A DNA stretch of 64,000 bases from an uncultured Spirochaetaceae bacterium (GCA_944389505.1 CALXMP010000005.1:124001-188000), one strand, 5' to 3'; shown: positions 35,779 to 44,524, counted from the first letter of the stretch. Notes: generated from the letters alone by a model not told the origin. Numbers and translations are program-made.

Positions 35779-37290
35779 GTGCGTCACCAGTTCTTCCGCA
35801 TGTTCCTTTCCATAGCCCTGATTATCTTCGTGCTTGTCATGGTACAGATAGCTATGGTCTTTGTGGGGAATTACCGCTTTCTTGCGGAGAACTGGAAGCG
35901 TGAGGTATTCGAGGAGTTCGCCTCCTCTGTTCGCCGTGCTATCCAGCGCATAGGCTCTGCCGATAATGAGGCTGTCATAAGCATGATTGCCGATAGCTCT
36001 TCCGAAAGGGTCTCAGGCCTTATACTCAGGGATGGCAATGGTGATTTCGTTGCTTCCCTTGGCTTCTCTCCCGATGGAGAAGAGGTTCCGAGCCCGCGTG
36101 AGGCCGATTCCCCGCGGATACCGTCTGGGAGGCTGTCTGCATTCTATCAGAAGAAAATAGATTATAAGGAGGTCAGGATAGCTCCCGCCCGCTATGAGCT
36201 GGCAATAGCAGCATCCGGAGAGCTTCCATTTGTCCAGAGCATAGATTTCCGTCCGATAGCCGCCAGGACACAGCCTTCATCCAGGGTTAGCCTTCCGGCA
36301 GTCCTTACAGATCAGGACATCGCAGGAACGATAATGGTCTCATTCAACGGCGATCCGCAGGGATATATCGATGTCCTTGTATATAAGCTCAGCCTGTATG
36401 CTCCTACAGCATTCGCCCTGCGTGAGATAATCGTTGTGTTCATAATCTCCCTCCCTCTTTCCTTCCTAATCGCGCTGCTGCTAGCTGCGCTGTATTCAAA
36501 GAGGACCGAGCGGGGAGTCCGGGATATCCAGACGGCGCTTCAGAAGCTTTCCGCTGGCGATTTTGATATCAGGCTACCAAAGCAGAATACAGTCGAGATG
36601 TCAGAGATCGCCTCTTCAATCGAGACGCTGGCTATGGATCTCAAGCGGCATCAGCAATCCAGGAAGGAGTGGATAAGGAATATCTCCCATGACCTGAATA
36701 CGCCTCTTGCCTCAATACAGCTTCTGGTAGATGGAGCAATTGATGGTATATTCCCTGTGGATCAGGAATTCCTGGATAAGCTGAAGGCAGAGGTCGGAAC
36801 TCTTGCGATGAGGATATCATCGGTAAGGTACTATTCATATCTCCTGTCGCCCGATGCTGAGGCTAGGAAGGAGCACCTGTCCCTGCCTTCTGCATTCCCT
36901 GGGGATATCATTGAGGGATGTACTGTCGATGGCGATGCTGTGCTCGACGCAGATCCACAGCTCCTGTGGAGGGCTATGAAGGAGATCGTGGAGAATGCCA
37001 GGGAGTATGGCAACCCCGAAGAGAGTCCTTTCATAAAGCTTTACAGAGGCTTAGGCAATGGTGTTATCGAGGTCAGGAACCATGGATCACTTCCAAAGCC
37101 GCTGCCTCAGTTCTTCGAGCCATGGGCAAGAGGGGATGATTCCCGCACCGAAGGGGGCTCGGGAATGGGTCTCCCGATTGTCTATCAGATAATGGATCTC
37201 CACGGGGGAAGCATTACGATAGGGGAGAAGGGAGGATATGTGTATGTCTCCCTCATCTTCCCAGATGCATCATCCGCTCTCCTGTCTTGA
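35779..37290 (+). CDS. Sensor histidine kinase
   Basis: Membrane-bound kinase (503 residues; GTG start with a weak AGAAAG site). It has a first membrane helix (about 7-30), a periplasmic sensor region of about 185 residues, and a second helix (about 217-238). These are followed by a HAMP domain, the HisKA dimerisation domain with His-304 in NISHDLNTPLAS, and the HATPase domain with the N-box EIVENAREYG and G-box GGSGMGLPIV. It pairs with the upstream OmpR-type regulator. The sensor domain is not recognisable. The last 38 bases overlap the convergent phosphodiesterase gene. Confidence 0.92.
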   Translation: MRHQFFRMFLSIALIIFVLVMVQIAMVFVGNYRFLAENWKREVFEEFASSVRRAIQRIGSADNEAVISMIADSSSERVSGLILRDGNGDFVASLGFSPDGEEVPSPREADSPRIPSGRLSAFYQKKIDYKEVRIAPARYELAIAASGELPFVQSIDFRPIAARTQPSSRVSLPAVLTDQDIAGTIMVSFNGDPQGYIDVLVYKLSLYAPTAFALREIIVVFIISLPLSFLIALLLAALYSKRTERGVRDIQTALQKLSAGDFDIRLPKQNTVEMSEIASSIETLAMDLKRHQQSRKEWIRNISHDLNTPLASIQLLVDGAIDGIFPVDQEFLDKLKAEVGTLAMRISSVRYYSYLLSPDAEARKEHLSLPSAFPGDIIEGCTVDGDAVLDADPQLLWRAMKEIVENAREYGNPEESPFIKLYRGLGNGVIEVRNHGSLPKPLPQFFEPWARGDDSRTEGGSGMGLPIVYQIMDLHGGSITIGEKGGYVYVSLIFPDASSALLS

Positions 37291-37792
37291 GTGAGATCAC
37301 GTCTATATCCCCGTCATCGTAGACCGCATATGAAGGATCAAAGCCTCCTTTCGGTATCGAGGTCGAGCCGGGGTTCAGGATAATCAGGCCATTCTCATTC
37401 TTCAGAACAGGTATATGCGTGTGCCCTGAGAAGAAGGCATCTATTCCGCCGGGATGCTTCTCTTCCGTCCAGATATGCCCATGGGTGAGGAATATGGAAA
37501 GGCCATCTGCGAAGACAAGGGCGCTTTCGGAGAGAACGGGGAAGGGCAGTACCATCTGGTCTACCTCTGCCTCGCAGTTTCCCCTTACTGCCATTATGGA
37601 ATCGGAAAGCTCTGAGAGTATGCTGATCACTTTCTTCGGAGCATAGCTTTCGGGCAGTTCGTTCCTCGGCCCATGATAGAGAAGGTCTCCGAGAAGCAGA
37701 AGCCTGTCGAAGTTTCCTGCCCTGTATATTCTGCTGATTTCCGCAGCTGGCTCAGCTGATCCGTGTATATCTGAAGCAATAAGGAATCTCAT
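37253..37792 (-). CDS. yfcE: YfcE-type metallophosphodiesterase
   Basis: The 179-residue protein is a compact calcineurin-like phosphoesterase: SDIHGS (metal site 1), LLGDLLYHGPRN (second motif), VRGNCEAEVD, LTHGH and FSGHTHIP. This is the YfcE/MJ0936 pattern, which hydrolyses phosphodiesters in a Mn2+-dependent way; the natural substrate is uncertain. It is transcribed against the histidine kinase gene and shares 38 bases with its 3' end, so each transcript is antisense to the other's end. Confidence 0.9.
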   Translation of the reverse strand: MRFLIASDIHGSAEPAAEISRIYRAGNFDRLLLLGDLLYHGPRNELPESYAPKKVISILSELSDSIMAVRGNCEAEVDQMVLPFPVLSESALVFADGLSIFLTHGHIWTEEKHPGGIDAFFSGHTHIPVLKNENGLIILNPGSTSIPKGGFDPSYAVYDDGDIDVISLKTGERMMHLGR

Positions 37793-37911
37793 GCCGTGAT
37801 TCTAGCCTCATGTTCACATCTTCTGCAAGAATACTCCATCTTTCTGCAGACTATCTGCACCCACAGATCCATATACCGGAATTATCTTTAGATTGTAAAA
37901 GGAGAAAAGAT

Positions 37912-38328
37912 ATGGAAGAAAATCCGATGAGACTGGCAGGATGTCTTTTCTGGACAGAGAGGAATGGCAGCAGGTATGTCCTTCTATCGCTCCCGGAGGG
38001 TAACAGCCCATTCTTCCCTCCCGGATACTATTCCGTTCCATCCGCTGTAGCAGATCCTGGCGAGGATCTTCTCGATGCCGCGATGCGTGCTGGCTTTGAG
38101 CGTACAGGTGTGCTTGATAATAAAGCAAAGGCTGTGCTTTTCTGGAGTACGGCAGGGGATGGCCTCGATTATTCCATCTATTCTGTACGTGTATCACCCT
38201 CAGTGAAGGCCGGAAGGAATTCTGCATGGATTCCACTTGATGGAAGTCTTGACGATGTTTCCGCGCTTGGCCGTTTCCATCTCAATGCATTCCGTGGATC
38301 GATAGCAGAGAAGAAGGCTGTATCCTGA
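37912..38328 (+). CDS. Nudix-fold-like protein with a degenerate Nudix box
   Basis: The protein (138 residues from ATG 37912, with an AAAGGAG site) looks like a Nudix hydrolase: RLAGCLFWTERNGSRYVLLS at the N-terminus and PSAVADPGEDLLDAAMRAGFERTGV in the place of the box (about 47-71). The key REUXEE residues are changed (R-A-G-F-E-R), so hydrolysis is doubtful. It could be a ligand-binding Nudix domain or an unrelated fold; the call is tentative. It lies between the phosphodiesterase and copA and ends 10 bases before the copA promoter. Confidence 0.5.
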   Translation: MEENPMRLAGCLFWTERNGSRYVLLSLPEGNSPFFPPGYYSVPSAVADPGEDLLDAAMRAGFERTGVLDNKAKAVLFWSTAGDGLDYSIYSVRVSPSVKAGRNSAWIPLDGSLDDVSALGRFHLNAFRGSIAEKKAVS

Positions 38329-38337
38329 TATCATACC

Positions 38338-38367
38338 TTGACACCACACCCCCGTGGGGTGTATATC
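38338..38367 (+). promoter_or_regulatory. copA promoter with CsoR-type operator
   Basis: TTGACA (38338-38343) and GTATAT/TATATC (about 38361-38367) flank the palindrome ACACCCC-CGT-GGGGTGT (38346-38362), which fills the spacer. C-run/G-run palindromes of this kind are typical copper-sensing CsoR operators, and csoR is encoded in the same operon. A bound repressor would block RNA polymerase directly until Cu(I) releases it. Confidence 0.75.
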
Positions 38368-38373
38368 GAGAGT

Positions 38374-40974
38374 ATGAAACAAGAACAGTTCGATGTGACC
38401 GGGATGAGCTGCGCTGCATGCTCTTCCCGCGTAGATAAATGCGTCAGGGCCCTGGACGGGGTTTCCGATGTATCGGTGAATCTGCTCAAGAACAGCATGT
38501 CAGTTGTGTTTGACGAGTCAGCAATTGACGATGGCACGATAATCTCCGCTGTCGAGAAGGCCGGGTATGGTGCTTCCGTGAAAGGTGCAAGCCCTGCCGC
38601 AAAGGAATCGGGGCAGGGAAAGGATGCTGCAAGAGAAGAGTATCTCAGGATGAAGCATCGTCTCATCGCATCCATCGTCTTTGCAGTTCCTTTATTCTAT
38701 ATTTCGATGGGTCATATGATGGGCTGGCCTCTTCCAGGGTTCCTTTTAGGAACAGAGAACTCGATGGTTTTTGCCCTTACTCTTTTCATCGTTGTCATTC
38801 CGCTTCTTTTCATAAACAGGAAGTTCTTTGTAAATGGCTTCCGTGCATTATGGAATAGGGCTCCGAACATGGATTCGCTTATAGCTCTCGGCTCGGGTGC
38901 CGCAGTCATATATGGCATATATGCGCTTTACAAGATCGCATCTGCTCTCGGACATGGCAATATGGAGGTCGCACATGCATTTGCAATGGATCTCTATTTT
39001 GAATCCGCTGGAATGATTCTTACCCTGATTACGCTTGGCAAGTTCTTTGAGGCGAGAGCGAAAGGAAGGACATCTGACGCAATCAGAAAGCTGATGGATC
39101 TTGCGCCGAAGAGAGCAGTGGTGATCAGAGATGGCAGAGAGATCGAGATTGATGCTGCTGATATCATGAAAGGGGATATAGCAGTGATAAAAGCAGGGGA
39201 TTCCATACCTGCCGATGGGCTTGTCAGGGAGGGAAGCGGTGCTGTTGATGAGGCTGCGATAACAGGCGAGAGCATACCTGTCGAGAAAGGTCCTGGAGAT
39301 AAGCTGATAGGCGGTACTGTCCTTGTATCAGGCTATGTAAGGATGGATGTGCAGCATACCGGAGATGAGACTACGCTGGCAGGCATCATAAGACTGGTCG
39401 ATGAGGCAACATCATCCAAGGCTCCCATCGCCAAAATGGCAGACAAGGTCAGCGGGGTTTTCGTCCCTATCGTTATCTCAATTGCGATTGTCGCATTCGT
39501 CTGCTGGATGATCGCAGGTGAAAGCCTTGAATTCTCCCTCTCTATTGCTATATCCGTGCTGGTGATTTCCTGCCCATGTGCGCTCGGGCTTGCGACTCCT
39601 ACTGCCATAATGGTCGGTACGGGAAAGGGGGCGCAGAATGGTGTCCTGATAAAATCAGCGGAGGCGCTTGAAATCCTGCATGATGTCAGGACAGTTGTTC
39701 TGGACAAGACAGGTACGATAACGGAAGGGCATCCTGCTGTCACCGACATAATCATACAGAAGGGCTGGGATCATGACAGAGCAGTTTCCTATGCAGCTTC
39801 TGTGGAGAAGCTTTCCGGCCATCCTCTTGGGGAGGCTATTGCAGAGTATGCATCCATGAATTCAATCGCTTCAGCGGAGGCTTCAGGGTTCAGAAGCATC
39901 CCGGGCGAAGGCATAAGCGGAATGGTTGACGGGCATCTCATCGAGGGCGGCAACAGAAAGCTCCTGGAGAAAAATGGACTCTATGGAGAGGAGGAGAGAA
40001 AGCTTGATGAGCTTCTTTCCAGTCAGGGCAAGACACCGCTTTTCTTCCTTTCTGACGGGGTGCTGTTCATGGTGATTGCTCTTGCCGATACCGTCAAAAA
40101 GACGAGCAGAAGCGCAGTATCCGAGCTGAGGAGCATGGGAATACGCACAGTTATGCTTACCGGCGACAATCTCCGCACAGCTAAAGCCATACAGCAGAAG
40201 GTGGGTGTTGATGATGTTATCGCAGAGGTTCTTCCCGAAGATAAGGAGAAGGCTGTCAGGCGGTATCAGGAGGAAGGGGCAAGGACTGCGATGGTTGGCG
40301 ATGGAATAAATGATGCGCCGGCACTGGCCAGAGCCGATGTCGGTATCGCAATCGGTGCAGGAACCGATATAGCGATTGAGTCCGCAGACCTTGTGCTGAT
40401 GAAGAGCGATCTGATGGATGTTCCGGGGGCTATACAGCTTGGCAAGGCTACGCTGAGGAATATAAAGGAGAATCTTTTCTGGGCGCTCTTCTATAATGCG
40501 ATATGTATCCCAATTGCAGCTGGTGTCCTTTACCCAGCTTTCGGGATAAAGCTAAGCCCTATGATCGGGGCATTTGCGATGAGTTTCTCATCTGTATTTG
40601 TCGTATCGAACGCGCTCCGTCTGAGGTTCTTCTCCCCGAAGCATCCTGCGATTGACGATGAGGATTCAGCTGGTGCGGATGGAAGAACATGCAATATATC
40701 GGAAACTATCTTCACAGATAGAGGAAATACTGGGAATATACCAGAGGAGGAAGGTAAAGCTATGGTAAAGAAAATCGGTGTAGAGGGAATGATGTGCCAG
40801 CACTGCGTAAAGCACGTTCATGATGCCCTTATGAAGGTAAATGGCGTTGAGAATGCAGAGGTATCCCTTGAAGGGAAGTCAGCTACTGTAAGCTATACTG
40901 GCAATGTCTCGGATGATGATCTGAGGAACGCTGTCGTCGATGCTGGATACGAGGTGACCGGGATTGAAGGCTGA
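38374..40974 (+). CDS. copA: Copper-exporting P1B-type ATPase CopA with fused C-terminal CopZ-like domain
   Basis: CopA pumps Cu(I) out of the cytoplasm. The protein (866 residues) has an N-terminal metal-binding domain with GMSCAAC (10-16), the TGESIPVEKG actuator motif, the transmembrane CPC (about 399-401) in SCPCALGLATPTA, DKTGTIT (Asp about 444), the SGHPLGEA HP motif and GDGINDAPAL. An extra C-terminal domain (797-866) has GMMCQHC and looks like the chaperone CopZ. A ribosome binding site and ATG precede this tail (see the separate entry). ATG 38374 is set by the promoter position. It overlaps csoR by 11 bases. Confidence 0.95.
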   Translation: MKQEQFDVTGMSCAACSSRVDKCVRALDGVSDVSVNLLKNSMSVVFDESAIDDGTIISAVEKAGYGASVKGASPAAKESGQGKDAAREEYLRMKHRLIASIVFAVPLFYISMGHMMGWPLPGFLLGTENSMVFALTLFIVVIPLLFINRKFFVNGFRALWNRAPNMDSLIALGSGAAVIYGIYALYKIASALGHGNMEVAHAFAMDLYFESAGMILTLITLGKFFEARAKGRTSDAIRKLMDLAPKRAVVIRDGREIEIDAADIMKGDIAVIKAGDSIPADGLVREGSGAVDEAAITGESIPVEKGPGDKLIGGTVLVSGYVRMDVQHTGDETTLAGIIRLVDEATSSKAPIAKMADKVSGVFVPIVISIAIVAFVCWMIAGESLEFSLSIAISVLVISCPCALGLATPTAIMVGTGKGAQNGVLIKSAEALEILHDVRTVVLDKTGTITEGHPAVTDIIIQKGWDHDRAVSYAASVEKLSGHPLGEAIAEYASMNSIASAEASGFRSIPGEGISGMVDGHLIEGGNRKLLEKNGLYGEEERKLDELLSSQGKTPLFFLSDGVLFMVIALADTVKKTSRSAVSELRSMGIRTVMLTGDNLRTAKAIQQKVGVDDVIAEVLPEDKEKAVRRYQEEGARTAMVGDGINDAPALARADVGIAIGAGTDIAIESADLVLMKSDLMDVPGAIQLGKATLRNIKENLFWALFYNAICIPIAAGVLYPAFGIKLSPMIGAFAMSFSSVFVVSNALRLRFFSPKHPAIDDEDSAGADGRTCNISETIFTDRGNTGNIPEEEGKAMVKKIGVEGMMCQHCVKHVHDALMKVNGVENAEVSLEGKSATVSYTGNVSDDDLRNAVVDAGYEVTGIEG
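40762..40974 (+). CDS. Possible internal CopZ-like copper chaperone start within copA
   Basis: In frame with copA, ATG 40762 would give a free 70-residue heavy-metal-associated domain: MVKKIGVEGMMCQHC, then KVNGVENAEVSLEGKSATVSY and the closing VVDAGYEVTG. It has the length and fold of CopZ chaperones. AGGAGGAAGG at 40745-40754 lies just upstream. So the same DNA could encode both the tail of CopA and a separate chaperone. Whether the internal start is used is not known. Confidence 0.45.
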   Translation: MVKKIGVEGMMCQHCVKHVHDALMKVNGVENAEVSLEGKSATVSYTGNVSDDDLRNAVVDAGYEVTGIEG

Positions 40975-41233
40975 TCACGCTGATGCGACAAAGAAGATAA
41001 AGATTGCCAAGGGGCAGCTCGATGGGATTCTCCGCATGATCGATGATGATCGCTATTGCATAGATATCTCCACACAGCTCATGAGCACAATAGCCCTGCT
41101 GAAGAATGTGAACAAGATGATTCTCAGGGCCCATGTCAGAAGCTGTGTGAAGGAGGCCTTGAGTACCGATGAGGATAATCCGAAGGTTGAGGAGGCTCTG
41201 GCCGTGCTTGAGAAGATGGCAGACCAGGCCTGA
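40964..41233 (+). CDS. csoR: Copper-sensing repressor CsoR
   Basis: A small all-alpha DNA-binding repressor (89 residues) of the CsoR/RcnR family. It carries the Cu(I) ligand set Cys-x(n)-His-x3-Cys: Cys-32 in YCIDIS, and His and Cys in AHVRSC (about 57 and 61). This is the copper type rather than the nickel or sulfide type. The start is TTG 40964 with GAGGTGA upstream; no in-frame ATG fits. It overlaps copA by 11 bases, so the repressor is made with the pump it controls, a negative feedback loop through the operator at 38346-38362. Confidence 0.92.
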   Translation: MKADHADATKKIKIAKGQLDGILRMIDDDRYCIDISTQLMSTIALLKNVNKMILRAHVRSCVKEALSTDEDNPKVEEALAVLEKMADQA

Positions 41234-41247
41234 GCTATATTGCTCTG

Positions 41248-41276
41248 TTGACATTATTTTCTGCAGTCCATAGAGT
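41248..41276 (+). promoter_or_regulatory. Promoter of the third MATE gene
   Basis: TTGACA (41248-41253), a 17-base spacer and TAGAGT (41271-41276), 15 bases after the csoR stop. Confidence 0.65.
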
Positions 41277-41285
41277 AGCTGTTGC

Positions 41286-41310
41286 CCAGGAATTGGGATT
41301 CCATTCCTGG
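41286..41310 (+). promoter_or_regulatory. 5' leader hairpin before the third MATE gene
   Basis: The perfect 8-bp stem CCAGGAAT/ATTCCTGG with a 9-base loop begins a few bases after the predicted transcript start and is followed by pyrimidine-rich sequence. It may stabilise the mRNA or act as a weak attenuator. Confidence 0.4.
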
Positions 41311-41341
41311 CTTCTTGCGTTTCTTTCTGCCAGGAGAGTCA

Positions 41342-42700
41342 ATGAGAAACAAAGCACAGTATGATCTTTTCGTAAGAACAAGTCCCGGGAGGCTTTTCCT
41401 CAAGGCATCCGTCCCGGGGGCAATCGGCATGCTTGCATCTGCTATGTATCAGACACTGGATGGTGTATTCGTGGGCAATCTGCTTGGGGATACATCGTTT
41501 GCGGCTCTGAATCTTGCCATGCCGTTTGTCATCATCAATTTCGCTATTGCTGATCTGATAGGAGTAGGTTCCGCAGTCCCTATTTCAATCGCACTAGGTG
41601 AGGGGCGGAAGAAGGATGCAGACAGGATATTCACGCTTTCCTGCATACTCATAGTCGTTCTTGGTGCGGCCATGGGAGCTTTTCTTTTCATGATGGCTCC
41701 TGTCTTCATGCGCCTGATGGGGGCAGAAGGGAAGTTCGCTTCCGATGCCGTGGCATACTTAAGGACATATGCCATGATGTCTCCTCTTTCGACGATGGTT
41801 TTCGCCTCGGATAACTATCTGAGGATCTGTGGCCGCATACGCACAAGCATGGGGCTTAATATCTTCATGTCTATATTCTGCGGTGTTTTCGAGTTTTTCC
41901 TTCTGGGAATCTGCGGATTCGGCATATGGGCAGCTGCATTCGCATCATGCACTGGCATGATCATCACAGCATTCCTTTCACTGCTGCCGTTCTTCCGTGG
42001 GAAACTTGCTCTTGGATTTGTACGTCCCGTGTTCTCTCTCAGGATAATCGAGAAGATTGTTGCATGCGGGCTTCCGAGCTTTCTGAATAATATCGCAGGA
42101 AGGCTCACCTCGATAATCATGAATATCATGCTGGTACGTTATGGCGGGGAGGCCGCGGTCTCGGTATATGGTGTTCTTATGTATGCCGATGGAATCGTCT
42201 TCCCGATAATGTATGGCTCATGCGATTCCCTGCAGCCTGCTATAGGCTATAACTGGGGAGCAGGCTATCCATCGAGAGTGCGCTCCATCGAGAAGCTCTG
42301 TTATTCTGTTGCTGCATCGATCTGTACGGCTGCATTCCTGATCTGTTTCCTCAACCCCGAGGGAATACTCTCGGCATTCATCGCAGGAGAGGTGCCTGCA
42401 TATGCTCCATTTGCTGTGACAGTCTTCGCATTCACATATCTGACGAGATGGATATCATTCTCGACCCAGAGCTTCATGCTGGCGCTTGAGCGTTCACGCT
42501 ATGCTGCTGTGATTTCCGTATCAATGGCATTTGTCTTCCCCGTTGCGCTTCTTTTCGCAATGCAGGGACTGGGGCTGACAGGCATATGGCTCAACTTCCC
42601 GCTCACATCGCTTCTGGGAGCCATGCTTTCGGTCTTCGTGCTCTCAAGAGAGCGCCATACGATAATGATGAAGGATCATCCTGAGAGCATCGATCAGTAG
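41342..42700 (+). CDS. MATE-family efflux transporter (MepA-like)
   Basis: A third MATE protein (452 residues) of the MepA-like branch: VPGAIGMLASAMYQTLDGVFVGNLLGD, GSAVPISIALGEGRKKDADR, a central LVRYGGEAAVSVYGV motif and GSCDSLQPAIGYNWGAG. Twelve membrane segments are expected. The AGGAGAG site at about 41332 fixes ATG 41342; the longer frame from 41282 covers the promoter and leader hairpin. It sits downstream of csoR but with its own promoter. Six bases separate it from the convergent DUF47 gene. Confidence 0.88.
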   Translation: MRNKAQYDLFVRTSPGRLFLKASVPGAIGMLASAMYQTLDGVFVGNLLGDTSFAALNLAMPFVIINFAIADLIGVGSAVPISIALGEGRKKDADRIFTLSCILIVVLGAAMGAFLFMMAPVFMRLMGAEGKFASDAVAYLRTYAMMSPLSTMVFASDNYLRICGRIRTSMGLNIFMSIFCGVFEFFLLGICGFGIWAAAFASCTGMIITAFLSLLPFFRGKLALGFVRPVFSLRIIEKIVACGLPSFLNNIAGRLTSIIMNIMLVRYGGEAAVSVYGVLMYADGIVFPIMYGSCDSLQPAIGYNWGAGYPSRVRSIEKLCYSVAASICTAAFLICFLNPEGILSAFIAGEVPAYAPFAVTVFAFTYLTRWISFSTQSFMLALERSRYAAVISVSMAFVFPVALLFAMQGLGLTGIWLNFPLTSLLGAMLSVFVLSRERHTIMMKDHPESIDQ

Positions 42701-42706
42701 TAAAGA

Positions 42707-43330
42707 TCAGGTATTGTTCATCAATACCTTCTCACAGGCATCTGCAACGTGCTCGCATGCATCGGCGCACTGCTCGAGGTATCTGTAGATATCACGCCAG
42801 ATGATGATTTCAAGCGGATCTGTCTCGGAGGTATGAAGGCGGCGCATGCTTGCTATGAAGAGTTTATCCGCTTCCTCTTCCATCGTATTGATGTTGATTA
42901 TCCTCTCCTTGAGCGTCTTCGAATGCCTGAAATCAGCAAAATCCTCCGTCATGAGGAGCATTTCCTTGCAGCAGCGCTCAACGACATCCACGGATTCTGC
43001 CATATCTGGGCGTATTGAGCGTACGTTGTCGCAGTAAAGTCTGAGGACGACATCCTCGAGCTTGTCCACGACCTCATCGAGGCACTGGCTCATCAGCATG
43101 ATATCCTCTCTTTCGATAGGAGTGATGAAAGCCTTCACAAGCACATTGATGAGATCATGCTTCTTCATATCCGCATCATGCTCGACCTTGTGTATCTCTT
43201 CGAGTATCGGGTCAAGATTATCCGGATCATAGTCCGTTATGCACTTGCGGAGTATTTCCGATGCCTTTACGGCATGAGCTGCGCATGCTGTGAATGTATC
43301 AAAATAGAATGTGTCCTGTTTCTTTGCCAT
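42707..43330 (-). CDS. DUF47/PhoU-like Pit accessory protein
   Basis: An all-helical PhoU-like protein (207 residues, DUF47 family). It has HKVEHDADMKKHDL, KAFITPIEREDIMLMSQCLDEVVDKLEDV, which carries a metal-binding E-x2-D-like pattern, and WRDIYRYLEQCADACEHVADACE near the end. Members regulate the Pit phosphate carrier beside them. The gene is directly downstream of pit (12 bases), so it is co-transcribed; the order pit then DUF47 is the reverse of the common one. Confidence 0.9.
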   Translation of the reverse strand: MAKKQDTFYFDTFTACAAHAVKASEILRKCITDYDPDNLDPILEEIHKVEHDADMKKHDLINVLVKAFITPIEREDIMLMSQCLDEVVDKLEDVVLRLYCDNVRSIRPDMAESVDVVERCCKEMLLMTEDFADFRHSKTLKERIININTMEEEADKLFIASMRRLHTSETDPLEIIIWRDIYRYLEQCADACEHVADACEKVLMNNT

Positions 43331-43342
43331 AATCCAGACTCC

Positions 43343-44398
43343 TTATCCAAAGATGGCTAGGAATATCTTTGCCATCACAAAGCTTATCAATCCGCATCCT
43401 GGGAATGTGAATATCCAGGTAAGCATCATGTCCTTAACAACCGAGAAATTTATCGCACTGATTCTTTTCGAGGCTCCGACGCCCATAATCGCACTTGTTT
43501 TCGTATGCGTTGTTGATACAGGGATGCCGAATACCGATGAGAAGAGGAGGCATAGCGATGCTGCTATATCAGCGCTGAAGCCCTGGTATTTCTCAAGCTT
43601 CACCATGTCCATTCCGACTGATCTGATGATCTTCTCTCCTCCGACGCTTGTTCCAAGACCCATGACGATTGAGCAGAGGACCATCAGCCATACTGGAATC
43701 ATGACGCCATGGACGCTTGTCTCACCGTTGGCGAATGCGAGACCGAGAAAGAGAACGCCGATAAACTTCTGCCCATCCTGTGCTCCATGCATGAAGCTCA
43801 TTGCTGCAGCGCCTGCAATCTGCGCATAGCGGAAGAATCCATTGGCTTTCCTTCTATCAAGGTTTCTGAACAGGAAGGCGACAACACGGCATACGGCATA
43901 TCCTGCAATGAATCCCAGGAGAAGGGAGAGAACAAGACCGTAGAGGACCTTCACCCATTCAGCTCCATTAACAGCCGCAAGTCCTTCCTGCGTTGCTATC
44001 GCAGCGCCTGTGAGACCTGCGATAAGGCTATGGCTCTCGCTTGTGGGTATTCCGAAGTATGATGCAGCTGTACTGTATACGACAATCGAGAACAGAGCCG
44101 CAGAAAGCGCAAGCAGGGCTGTGGTGGTATCAGCACCGAAATCAACCATATTGCTTATTGTTGAGGCAACAGATGCATTGATCCGTGTCATTATGAGAAC
44201 GCCCAGGAAATTGAACGCAGCGCTCATCATTATCGCAGGGCGTGGCCGCATGCAGCGAGTCGTTATGCATGTGGCTATCGCATTCGGCGCATCTGTCCAT
44301 CCATTGACGAAGATGACGCCCAGCGTAAGGGCTGCTGTTATCATCAATGCAGGAGAAGAGAAGATCTGCTGCCAGAAATTCGCAAATGAAACATCCAT
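43343..44398 (-). CDS. pit: PiT-family inorganic phosphate transporter
   Basis: A low-affinity phosphate (or metal-phosphate) symporter, 351 residues. It has two PiT signature regions: GWTDAPNAIATCI with VYSTAASYFGIPTSESHSLIAGLTGAA in the N-terminal half, and FMHGAQDGQKFIGV with FGIPVSTTHTKTSAIMGVGA in the second. The ATG at 44398 has no strong ribosome binding site but fits the family start. It is followed by the DUF47 gene and preceded by a TTGCAC-17-TATTTA promoter on the minus strand. Confidence 0.93.
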   Translation of the reverse strand: MDVSFANFWQQIFSSPALMITAALTLGVIFVNGWTDAPNAIATCITTRCMRPRPAIMMSAAFNFLGVLIMTRINASVASTISNMVDFGADTTTALLALSAALFSIVVYSTAASYFGIPTSESHSLIAGLTGAAIATQEGLAAVNGAEWVKVLYGLVLSLLLGFIAGYAVCRVVAFLFRNLDRRKANGFFRYAQIAGAAAMSFMHGAQDGQKFIGVLFLGLAFANGETSVHGVMIPVWLMVLCSIVMGLGTSVGGEKIIRSVGMDMVKLEKYQGFSADIAASLCLLFSSVFGIPVSTTHTKTSAIMGVGASKRISAINFSVVKDMMLTWIFTFPGCGLISFVMAKIFLAIFG

Positions 44399-44422
44399 CA
44401 GAAGAAAGCGTAAATTAATCGT

Positions 44423-44451
44423 TAAATACGTGTAAAGTGTGTGTTGTGCAA
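44423..44451 (-). promoter_or_regulatory. pit promoter
   Basis: Minus-strand TTGCAC (44451-44446), a 17-base spacer and TATTTA (44428-44423), 25 bases before the pit start. Confidence 0.45.
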
Positions 44452-44524
44452 AAATGTGTTAGGAGTTTGTTAAATGTTTGGCTCTGTGTTTTCCTGTTCT
44501 AGAGTGATACTTGATAGGCAACTC

